From positions 1 to 5,192 of the forward strand of contig JAAZFW010000253.1 in assembly GCA_012511525.1 (NCBI GenBank): a stretch of 5,192 nt of DNA. The letters run 5' to 3'. The notes under the pieces were generated by a model that was given only the letters and a program-made list of their open reading frames with translations, ran no database searches and was not told where the DNA came from. Of this stretch, positions 1 through 5,192 are shown one piece after another. Made by a program: the position numbers and the translations under genes. The DNA is from Clostridiaceae bacterium (GTDB lineage: Bacteria; Bacillota; Clostridia; Saccharofermentanales; UBA5734). The stretch's first letter is position 1. The number at the start of each line of letters is the position of its first letter.

Positions 1-30
1 AAACAGCCTGCTGCTTCTAAGTTGTCTTCA

Positions 31-62
31 AACGGGTGCAGGCAGGTGGGATCCTGCCCGTT
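31..62 (-). terminator. Weak candidate hairpin downstream of upp
   Basis: About 30 nt after the upp stop, the minus strand can fold AACGGG+CAGG (62-53) against CCTG (42-39) and CCCGTT (36-31), with a 2-nt bulge and a 10-nt loop. Only a short TTT follows, not a real U-tract, so an intrinsic terminator is possible but unconvincing. The rest of 1-93 shows no gene or other recognisable signal. The next gene downstream is outside the window. Confidence 0.25.
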
Positions 63-93
63 CCGCTTTGGAATGAAAAAGATGCTTTATGCC

Positions 94-723
94 TTACTTG
101 GTGCCGAAGAGGCGGTCGCCGGCATCGCCCAGGCCAGGCACAATGTAGGCGTGGTCGTTCAGCTTCTTGTCCTCGGCCGCGCAGAAGATCGGCACATCCG
201 GATGGTCGCGGTGCAGCCGCTCGATCCCCTCCGTCGCCGCGATCAGGCAGACGAACTTGATGTTGCTGATCCCCTTCTGCTTGAGGAAGGTCACGGCGGC
301 GGAGGCCGAACCGCCGGTCGCCATCATGGGATCGAGCACGATCGTGTCGCGCTCCTGGGCGTCCTCGGGCAGCTTGCAATAGTATTCGACCGGTTCGAGC
401 GTCTCCGGGTCGCGGTAGAGCCCAATGTGGCCGACCTTGGCCATCGGCAGCAGCTGCAGCATCCCGTCGACCATGCCGAGTCCGGCGCGCAGGATCGGCA
501 GCAGGGCCAGTTTCTTGCCGGCCAGGACCTTGGTACGGGCAACCGCCACCGGCGTCTCGATCTCGATCTCTTCGAGTGGCAGGTCGCGGGTGACCTCGTA
601 GGCCATCAGCATGGCCACCTCCGAAACCAGTTCGCGAAATTCCTTGGTCGTCGTCTGCTTGTCGCGCATCAGGGAAATTTTGTGCTGGATCAGCGGGTGG
701 TCAAAAACAAACACATTCTCCAT
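94..723 (-). CDS. upp: Uracil phosphoribosyltransferase
   Basis: Cytosolic pyrimidine-salvage enzyme that converts uracil and PRPP to UMP and pyrophosphate. The 209-residue product has the usual bacterial Upp length and is full length. Visible motifs are the N-terminal block with FDHPLIQHK (7-15), the loop ILRAGLGM (77-84), the PRPP-binding signature VLDPMMATGGSA (129-140, with acidic D131 and the TGGS phosphate loop), and the C-terminal uracil-binding segment YIVPGLGDAGDR (193-204). The start is the ATG at 723-721, because GGAGG at 737-733 sits 9 nt upstream. An in-frame ATG at 741 would place that ribosome binding site inside the gene and add six atypical residues. It follows the fusion gene after a 73-nt gap that holds a plausible promoter of its own, so it is probably an independent or semi-independent unit. 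Identification is secure; the promoter is inferred. Confidence 0.97.
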   Translation of the reverse strand: MENVFVFDHPLIQHKISLMRDKQTTTKEFRELVSEVAMLMAYEVTRDLPLEEIEIETPVAVARTKVLAGKKLALLPILRAGLGMVDGMLQLLPMAKVGHIGLYRDPETLEPVEYYCKLPEDAQERDTIVLDPMMATGGSASAAVTFLKQKGISNIKFVCLIAATEGIERLHRDHPDVPIFCAAEDKKLNDHAYIVPGLGDAGDRLFGTK

Positions 724-726
724 AAG

Positions 727-779
727 GGCAGGCCTCCACATCGTCTATTTTTTCGATTGTAACATTGCCAAGGCCTGCC
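727..779 (-). repeat. 9-bp perfect inverted repeat flanking the upp promoter and ribosome binding site
   Basis: GGCAGGCCT at 727-735 is matched by AGGCCTGCC at 771-779, with 35 nt between the arms. Each arm contains the palindrome AGGCCT, and the two palindromes are 41 bp apart (about four helical turns). One arm lies in the spacer of the putative upp promoter and the other overlaps the upp Shine-Dalgarno. The repeat itself is seen directly. A role as paired operator sites, or as an RNA stem in read-through transcripts, is inference. Confidence 0.5.
733..737 (-). promoter_or_regulatory. Shine-Dalgarno of upp, decides the start codon
   Basis: GGAGG on the minus strand, 9 nt before the ATG at 723. 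It rules out the upstream in-frame ATG at 741, which lies before the Shine-Dalgarno. Three of its bases (AGG) belong to the right arm of the 9-bp inverted repeat at 727-779. Confidence 0.8.
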
Positions 780-785
780 AGACAA
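756..785 (-). promoter_or_regulatory. Putative sigma-A/sigma-70 promoter of upp
   Basis: On the minus strand, TTGTCT (785-780, four of six matches to TTGACA) is followed after 18 nt by TACAAT (761-756, five of six matches to TATAAT). A TGn extended -10 motif lies directly before the hexamer (TGTTACAAT). The predicted start near 749 would give a leader of about 26 nt that includes the GGAGG ribosome binding site. It lies wholly in the gap between the fusion gene and upp. Confidence 0.55.
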
Positions 786-796
786 CCCTTTTGCCG

Positions 797-2155
797 TCAA
801 GCCAGTCCCTTTTTTGCCAACGCCTGGCGCAGCGCCTGGACAAAGGTCGCCTCGTCGGGAATCACCGAAACAAAGCTGACGACGCCGTCGATGACAATCG
901 TCGGGATGTTCTCGACGCCAAGCTTTTTCATCGCCAGGATCCCCTCTTTGCTCTTGATCTTGTATTCCTGGTAGACGATCGGGGCGTCCATCGCGCGGGC
1001 AGCATGCTCGACCGCCTCCATCATGTACTGGCAGGGTGCGCACGACGAGGAGTCCAGCGTGACCACGTCGACATAGACGTGTGCCTGGTCCGTGTAGTCA
1101 GGCAGTTCCAAAGTCACGTCGCTCAGCGGGTCGCTGGCGGCCATAAAGCAGCCGATCTCGCCGTGGACCAGGGCGGTGATCGCCTCGACGTTTTCCGGCG
1201 GGACATCGAAGGGCATGTCACAGCCCGGCGACAGGATGAAACCGCGCGTGCCGCCGATCGACATGCAGTTCATGGCGTCATTGACGTTGTCCGCGGCCGT
1301 CCCGAACAGCATGGTCACGGTCAACCGGATGTTGCCGCCAAACGACAGTCCGTAGCGCTGGCAGGTGTCGCGGACATAGTCGAGCGGGATATTCTCGTCG
1401 ATCGAGAGGCCGTCGGCGTGGCAGCGGCACATCTCCTCGATGTTGTTCTTGGCGTTGCCGCAGACAAAAAACGTGCCGGGTTTGCCCTGCTTGTGCACCT
1501 CGTCAAAGACGCGCCGGGCATAGGGTGTGACGAAATCGGCGAAGTTTTGCGGCGAGATCTGCGAGGTCATCGGGTCGACGACCGCAATGATGTCCGCGCC
1601 GGCCTCCATGTAGAGCCGGGCCGCCTCGATGTTGACCTGCGTCGTCAGTTCCATCAGGGCGTGGACCTGCTCGGGCTCATCGATCATCTGGTAGAAGATC
1701 TCGGTGCCCATCAGGTGCAGCGCCAGCGTGAACGGACCCGTGATCAGGCCGTAGAGGGCGATATCCCGTGCGGGACCCTGCTTCAGGCGGCGCAGCGCTT
1801 CGAGGACAACCGGGAATCGGCCGTCGGCGGCGCCCGGTACCTTGAGGTCGGATAGCGTCTTGCCTTCATCAAGCGGATGGCTGACGACCGCCGGCGGATT
1901 ATCGGGCGACCAATGCAGGCGGCAGCCCATCGCCTCGGCTTCGATCTGCAAATCGAAGGCGACCGGCAGCCCGTCCGGCCGGTAGCGCTCAATCGCCGCC
2001 TCCACGCCCTGGACGATCAGGTCCGCAGACTGTAAATAGAGGTCAGCCGTCGTGCCGATCAGCTTGCCGGCGTGACAGCCGACAAAGGGCACCCAGGGTG
2101 TGCGCTCGGTCTCTTCGTTGCGCAGGGCGGCCAGAACCAGTTCTTTCGCTTGCAT
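797..2155 (-). CDS. MtaA/UroD-superfamily methyltransferase-like protein fused to a C-terminal thioredoxin domain
   Basis: A 452-residue protein with two domains. Residues ~1-350 resemble the corrinoid:coenzyme M methyltransferase branch (MtaA, MtbA, CmuA) of the uroporphyrinogen decarboxylase fold: GPFTLALHLMGTEIF (140-154), a VCGN zinc-motif strand (231-234), DGLSIDE (248-254), GGN (273-275) and SPGCDMP (309-315). The expected zinc ligands Cys232 and Cys312 are present, but the His two residues before Cys232 is Phe230. The N-terminal substrate loop is VGCHAGKLIG, not the Arg-containing loop of true UroD, so heme synthesis is unlikely. Residues ~358-450 form a thioredoxin-like domain with strand VYVDVVTLD (360-368), redox motif CAPC (372-375) and cis-Pro motif IPT (417-419). 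The ATG at 2155 has AGGAGG (2167-2162) 6 nt upstream. It follows xylB after 128 nt, with a strong hairpin in between. Substrate and partner are unknown. Fold assignment is confident; function as a methyltransferase or thiol-redox enzyme is inference. Confidence 0.85.
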   Translation of the reverse strand: MQAKELVLAALRNEETERTPWVPFVGCHAGKLIGTTADLYLQSADLIVQGVEAAIERYRPDGLPVAFDLQIEAEAMGCRLHWSPDNPPAVVSHPLDEGKTLSDLKVPGAADGRFPVVLEALRRLKQGPARDIALYGLITGPFTLALHLMGTEIFYQMIDEPEQVHALMELTTQVNIEAARLYMEAGADIIAVVDPMTSQISPQNFADFVTPYARRVFDEVHKQGKPGTFFVCGNAKNNIEEMCRCHADGLSIDENIPLDYVRDTCQRYGLSFGGNIRLTVTMLFGTAADNVNDAMNCMSIGGTRGFILSPGCDMPFDVPPENVEAITALVHGEIGCFMAASDPLSDVTLELPDYTDQAHVYVDVVTLDSSSCAPCQYMMEAVEHAARAMDAPIVYQEYKIKSKEGILAMKKLGVENIPTIVIDGVVSFVSVIPDEATFVQALRQALAKKGLA

Positions 2156-2168
2156 GTTACCCCTCCTG

Positions 2169-2211
2169 AATGGTAGCGCCGCGCCTTTTTGGCGCGGCTG
2201 TCGCTACCATT
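2169..2211 (-). repeat. Strong bulged stem-loop just before the fusion-gene ribosome binding site
   Basis: On the minus strand, AATGGTAGCG (2211-2202) pairs perfectly with CGCTACCATT (2178-2169). After a 4-nt ACAG bulge on one side, CCGCGCC (2197-2191) pairs with GGCGCGG (2185-2179) around an AAAAA loop. That makes 17 base pairs in all. The stem ends one nucleotide before the AGGAGG of the fusion gene. No U-tract follows on the minus strand, so it is not a standard terminator of xylAB. On the plus strand TTTT follows, but no plus-strand gene exists here. It may be an mRNA stability or processing hairpin between xylB and the fusion gene, a REP-like repeat with GTAG ends, or a protein-binding palindrome. 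Confidence 0.7.
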
Positions 2212-2236
2212 TTCCGGGATAACCGGGGGGCTGTCT

Positions 2237-2268
2237 AAGCAACACCCTGCCTTTTTTTGTACTTTTTT
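2237..2268 (-). promoter_or_regulatory. Two phased A-tracts and a TTG hexamer upstream of the fusion gene
   Basis: The minus strand carries A6 (2268-2263) and A7 (2258-2252), whose centres are about one helical turn apart, a pattern associated with DNA curvature and UP elements. TTGCTT (2242-2237) lies at the right distance to be a -35 element. No acceptable -10 follows: the nearest is TATCCC (2221-2216) at a short 15-nt spacing. It may be a weak or regulated promoter for the fusion gene, or simply A-rich spacer after xylB. Confidence 0.25.
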
Positions 2269-2283
2269 GCCTGATCTGGCCGT

Positions 2284-3804
2284 TTATGCGAACAATGGGC
2301 GCAGCGCCCCGTAGGCTTGGGTGTAGCGTTCGTAGAGCTCGGCGTAGAGAGCGGCGCGGGACGGGTCCGGCAACGTTTCGCTCTCCGTCCGGATTAGGCG
2401 GACCGCTTCGGTCAAGTTGGGCCAGCCGCCAGCTGTCACCCCGGCGACCAGGGCGGCGCCAAAGGATCCGCCTTCGGCGCTGCCATACACCGTCTGAACC
2501 GGCATCTGGAAGACATCGGCGAAGATCTGGCGCCAGAGCGGGCTGGCCGCGCCGCCGCCGGCGAGGACGACCGTACCGGTTCCCTGGCTGTCCGGACTGT
2601 TGGCGGCGATCAGGGCATGGACCTGACGCAGGGAATAGGCGACGCCCTCCAGGACAGCCCGGGCGAAATGGCCCTTCTCATGCAGGCCGGTCAGCCCGAT
2701 AAAGCCGCCGCGTGCCTCGGGATCATGGATCGGGCAGCGCTCGCCGGTCAGGTAGGGCAGGAAAATCAGGCCCTCGGCGCCCGGTTCGGTCGCGGCCGCG
2801 GCCGCGTCGAGCAGCTTGAAGGCTGATTGGCCGGTCATTTTGGCCTGTTCGCTTTCATGCTGGCCCAGCGCCTGGCGGAACCAATGGTAGGAACCGGCCG
2901 CCGCCAGCGTCACACCCATCGCGGTGAAACTGCCGGGCGCGTTGCCGCGGAATACCTGCAGCTTGCCTTCCGGGTTGGCCATGAACGCGTCGAGCCCCAT
3001 GGCCACGACGCCTGAAGTACCCAACGTGATCCCGATCCGCCCCGGCCGCACCAGGCCCAGCCCGGTCGTCGAAATGACGGCGTCGCCGCCGCCGCCGCTG
3101 ACCGGCAATCCCGCCGGCAGGCCGGTTTGGGCAGCCGCCGTATCAGAAATGCGGCCGGCCTCCTCCGTCGACGCGACCAAAGGCGGAAACAGGTCCGGGT
3201 CCAATCCGGCCATCCGGATCAGTCCGGTGTGCCAGCCGTTGTTCTTGACATCGAAAAAGCCGGTGCCCGAGGCGTCCGAAACCTCGGTCAGGACGGTGCC
3301 TGTCAGGCAGTAGCGGATATAGTCCTTGGGGTTGAGGATCAATCGGGTGCGGGCAAAGTTGTCCGGTTCGGTCTGCTGCAGCCAGCGGATCTTGCCGGCC
3401 GTGTAGCCGGTCAGCATCTGGTTGTTGGTCATCGCCAGCAGCGCGTCGGGGCCGCCGGCCAGTTCGGTCAATTCCCGGCACTGGCTGGCGGTGCGCTGGT
3501 CGTTCCAGAGGATCGCCCGCCGGACGACCCGCATCTGCGCGTCCAGGGCGACCATGCCGTGCATCTGGCCGGACAGCCCCACCGCAAGCAGTCGGTCGGA
3601 AGCCAAATCGGCCAGGGTGCGCTTAAGTGCGGTCTGGGTCGCCTGCCACCAGTCGGCCGGCTCCTGCTCGGTCCAGCCGGCCTGCGGCGTATAGAGCGGA
3701 TAGGTCTCGATCGCCGACGCGGCCAGCTCCCCCTGCGTGGTGACGGCCAGCACCTTGACGCCGGACGTGCCCACATCGATTCCAATCAGAATATCGCGTG
3801 CCAT
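2284..3804 (-). CDS. xylB: Xylulokinase
   Basis: FGGY-family carbohydrate kinase that phosphorylates D-xylulose with ATP to D-xylulose 5-phosphate, feeding the pentose phosphate or phosphoketolase route in the cytosol. The 506-residue product has normal family length. The N-terminal actin-fold domain shows IDVGTSG (9-15) for phosphate binding, LSGQMHG (77-83) with the Met81-His82 pair that contacts the sugar in xylulokinases, and WNDQR (100-104). Asp241 in SGGGGDA (236-242) is the expected catalytic base. The C-terminal ATP domain shows ITLGTSG (259-265) and the adenosine motif AGGGAASPLW (415-424). It starts at the ATG at 3804, only 12 nt after the xylA stop, and GGGAGG fills half of that gap. 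This implies cotranscription and probably coupled translation with xylA. Other FGGY kinases share these motifs, but the xylA neighbour and the SGQMHG motif make xylulokinase the clear choice. Confidence 0.95.
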   Translation of the reverse strand: MARDILIGIDVGTSGVKVLAVTTQGELAASAIETYPLYTPQAGWTEQEPADWWQATQTALKRTLADLASDRLLAVGLSGQMHGMVALDAQMRVVRRAILWNDQRTASQCRELTELAGGPDALLAMTNNQMLTGYTAGKIRWLQQTEPDNFARTRLILNPKDYIRYCLTGTVLTEVSDASGTGFFDVKNNGWHTGLIRMAGLDPDLFPPLVASTEEAGRISDTAAAQTGLPAGLPVSGGGGDAVISTTGLGLVRPGRIGITLGTSGVVAMGLDAFMANPEGKLQVFRGNAPGSFTAMGVTLAAAGSYHWFRQALGQHESEQAKMTGQSAFKLLDAAAAATEPGAEGLIFLPYLTGERCPIHDPEARGGFIGLTGLHEKGHFARAVLEGVAYSLRQVHALIAANSPDSQGTGTVVLAGGGAASPLWRQIFADVFQMPVQTVYGSAEGGSFGAALVAGVTAGGWPNLTEAVRLIRTESETLPDPSRAALYAELYERYTQAYGALRPLFA

Positions 3805-3810
3805 CCTGTA

Positions 3811-3816
3811 CCTCCC
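3811..3816 (-). promoter_or_regulatory. Shine-Dalgarno of xylB filling the xylA-xylB gap
   Basis: GGGAGG begins at the base directly after the xylA TAA stop and lies 6 nt before the xylB ATG. The whole intergenic gap is 12 nt, so no promoter or terminator fits between the genes. Ribosomes ending xylA would sit on this site, which favours coupled expression. Confidence 0.8.
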
Positions 3817-5130
3817 TTATCCGATGATCAGGTTGTTGATCAAGGTCTCCAGGTATTCCTGGCGGCCGCTGCCGGTCTCGACATCGCCCTTGGCCAGGGC
3901 AATCTGCTCCAGCTCGGCCAGACTGACCTGACCGGCGCGGATGCGTGCGCCCAGGCCCTCGTTCCAGCTGGCATAGCGGTCGGTGATGAACTGGTCCAGC
4001 CGGCCGTCTTGGATGATCCGGTCCGCCAGCTTAAGGCCCAGGGCAAAGGTGTCCATGCCGGCGATGTAGCCGTAGAAAATGTCCTCGAGGCTGCTCGAGG
4101 CCCGGCGGGCCTTGGCGTCGAAGTTGAGACCGCCGTTGGAAAAGCCGCCGCCCTTGAGCACTTCGTACATGCACCATGCGGCGTCGTAGATGTTGGTCGG
4201 GAACTGGTCGGTGTCCCAGCCGAGCAGCAAGTCGCCCTGGTTGGCGTCGATCGAGCCGAGCATCCCGTTGATCCGGGCCAGGCGCAACTCGTGCTGGAAG
4301 CTGTGGCCGGCCAAGGTGGCGTGGTTGGCCTCGATGTTCAGCTTGAAGTCCTTGTCCAGCCGGTACTGGCGCAGAAAGCCGATCACGGTCGCCGCGTCGA
4401 AATCGTACTGGTGCTTGGTCGGCTCCTTGGGTTTGGGCTCGACATAGAAGTCGCCCTTAAAGCCGATCGAGCGCGCGTAATCGACGGCCATGCGCATCAG
4501 GCGGGCCAGGTTGTCCAGTTCGAGGCGCATGTTTGTGTTGAGCAGCGTCTCGTAGCCCTCGCGGCCGCCCCAGAACACGTAGCCCGCGCCGCCCAGCCGG
4601 ACGGTCAGTTCCAGCGCCTTCTTGACCTGGGCCGCGGCAAAAGCGAAGACATCGGCCGTGCAGGCCGTGCCAGCGCCATGGCGATAGCGCGGATGGGAAA
4701 ACAGGTTGGCGGTGCCCCACAGGACCCGTTTGCCGCTGGCCTGCTGCAATTCGGCGAGCAGATCGGCGATCTGGTCCAGGCGCCGGTTGGTCTCGGTCAG
4801 GTTGTCTGCCTCGGGCGCGATGTCGCGGTCGTGGAAGCAGTAGAAGTCGATGTCCAGCTTGTCCATCAGCTCGAATGCGGCCCGTGCCTTGTTGCGGGCC
4901 TGCTCCATCGGGTCGCTGGCGCCATAGTGCTTGTCGACCGTCCCGACACCGAACATGTCCGTGCCTTCGGCGACCATCGTGTGCCAGTAGGACATGGCGA
5001 AGCGCAGATGCTCGCGCATCGTGCGCCCGGCGATCACGGCGTCCGGGTCATAGTGCCTGAAAGACAGCGGGTTGTCGCTCCGGCTGCCTTCGTAGCGGAT
5101 TTTTCCGACACTGGGGTAGAATGCGTTCAT
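3817..5130 (-). CDS. xylA: Xylose isomerase (class II)
   Basis: Metal-dependent cytosolic isomerase that converts D-xylose to D-xylulose (class II enzymes also act on glucose). The 437-residue product is full length; the ~40-residue N-terminal extension of class II enzymes is visible (YPSVGKIRYEG, 5-15). All expected TIM-barrel active-site residues are seen: the CFHDRD block (98-103) with catalytic His100 and Asp103, VFWGGREGYE (185-194) with Trp187, VEPKPKEPTKHQYD (230-243) with Glu231 and Lys233, and NIEANHATLAGH (265-276) with Glu267 and His270. The second-metal residues Asp295, Asp306, Asp308 and Asp338 are also present; numbering is one less than in the E. coli enzyme. The ATG at 5130 has AGGAGG (5141-5136) 5 nt upstream. 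It is first of the xylA-xylB pair in this window. Its main promoter and any xylose-repressor site are probably beyond the window edge. Confidence 0.97.
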   Translation of the reverse strand: MNAFYPSVGKIRYEGSRSDNPLSFRHYDPDAVIAGRTMREHLRFAMSYWHTMVAEGTDMFGVGTVDKHYGASDPMEQARNKARAAFELMDKLDIDFYCFHDRDIAPEADNLTETNRRLDQIADLLAELQQASGKRVLWGTANLFSHPRYRHGAGTACTADVFAFAAAQVKKALELTVRLGGAGYVFWGGREGYETLLNTNMRLELDNLARLMRMAVDYARSIGFKGDFYVEPKPKEPTKHQYDFDAATVIGFLRQYRLDKDFKLNIEANHATLAGHSFQHELRLARINGMLGSIDANQGDLLLGWDTDQFPTNIYDAAWCMYEVLKGGGFSNGGLNFDAKARRASSSLEDIFYGYIAGMDTFALGLKLADRIIQDGRLDQFITDRYASWNEGLGARIRAGQVSLAELEQIALAKGDVETGSGRQEYLETLINNLIIG

Positions 5131-5192
5131 AAGGTCCTCCTCTGGCCTGCGGCCGTGTGCGCCTTAGCGTCTTCGTGTTCTCGGATGATGAT
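5127..5192 (-). other. xylA leader, possibly the tail of an upstream gene
   Basis: Sixty-two bases lie upstream of xylA up to the window edge. One minus-strand frame is open from 5192 and stops at a TGA (5129-5127) that overlaps the xylA ATG as ATGA. If it is coding, this is the last 21 codons of a translationally coupled upstream gene, ending in GQRRTL. A second frame ends at a TAA at 5066+100, i.e. 5166-5164, after eight codons. The stretch is too short to tell coding from leader, and I recognise no protein in it. The only firm element is the xylA Shine-Dalgarno AGGAGG at 5141-5136. No promoter or operator could be recognised. Confidence 0.2.

Noticed and set aside
724..741. Upstream in-frame ATG at 741 as the upp start
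   Set aside because: The Shine-Dalgarno GGAGG (737-733) would then lie inside the gene. The ATG at 723 has ideal spacing and gives the standard 209-residue length.
22..762. A 246-codon open frame on the plus strand opposite upp
   Set aside because: Its translation is the reverse-strand shadow of the Upp coding sequence and shows no motifs of its own.
611..1855. A 414-codon open frame on the plus strand opposite the fusion gene
   Set aside because: It is antisense to a gene with clear family motifs on the minus strand, has no good ribosome binding site and no recognisable domain. Long antisense frames are common in GC-rich coding DNA.
797..2155. Annotation of the fusion gene as heme-pathway uroporphyrinogen decarboxylase (hemE)
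   Set aside because: The Arg-rich N-terminal substrate loop of true UroD is missing, and the motifs fit the methyltransferase branch of the superfamily. The thioredoxin extension and the absence of heme genes nearby also argue against it.
2169..2215. The 2169-2211 stem as a plus-strand intrinsic terminator
   Set aside because: It is followed by TTTT on the plus strand, but no plus-strand gene lies upstream that it could terminate.
2791..2806. 16-bp perfect palindrome CGCGGCCGCGGCCGCG
   Set aside because: It lies inside xylB and encodes part of an alanine run (residues 334-338). Repeated GCC/GCG-type alanine codons explain it.
4084..4099. Short direct repeat CTCGAGG near the 3' part of xylA
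   Set aside because: It falls in the SSSLED coding stretch of a conserved xylose isomerase region and is explained by codon choice.

Overview
This is a GC-rich bacterial chromosomal segment (roughly 60% GC by eye). It carries four intact genes, all on the minus strand, so transcription runs from high to low coordinates: xylA (xylose isomerase), xylB (xylulokinase), a fused MtaA/UroD-like methyltransferase-thioredoxin protein, and upp (uracil phosphoribosyltransferase). The compact 209-residue Upp, the class II xylose isomerase and the strong AGGAGG-type ribosome binding sites fit an anaerobic, sugar-fermenting member of the Bacillota (Clostridia-like). This taxonomic reading is an inference from protein style only; no rRNA or other marker gene is present.

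Layout in order of transcription. Positions 5192-5131 hold the xylA leader, possibly with the last codons of an upstream gene cut by the window edge. xylA (5130-3817) and xylB (3804-2284) are only 12 nt apart and form a classic D-xylose catabolic pair: xylose to xylulose to xylulose 5-phosphate. A 128-nt gap (2283-2156) follows, containing two helically phased A-tracts and a very strong stem-loop that ends one base before the next gene's Shine-Dalgarno. The 452-residue fusion gene (2155-797) comes next. A 73-nt gap (796-724) holds a good extended -10 promoter and a 9-bp inverted repeat that touches the upp ribosome binding site. upp (723-94) is last, followed by a weak hairpin and the window edge.

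The xylAB pair and upp are ordinary housekeeping or catabolic genes with intact catalytic residues. The unusual part is the fusion gene. Its first ~350 residues look like the corrinoid/coenzyme M methyltransferase branch (MtaA, MtbA, CmuA) of the uroporphyrinogen decarboxylase superfamily, but the His of the canonical His-x-Cys zinc motif is Phe. Its last ~95 residues are a thioredoxin-like domain with a CAPC redox motif. This suggests a redox-linked methyl-transfer or thiol-chemistry enzyme of unknown substrate. No corrinoid protein or other methyl-transfer partner lies in the window. The two non-coding gaps are the other places worth a second look.
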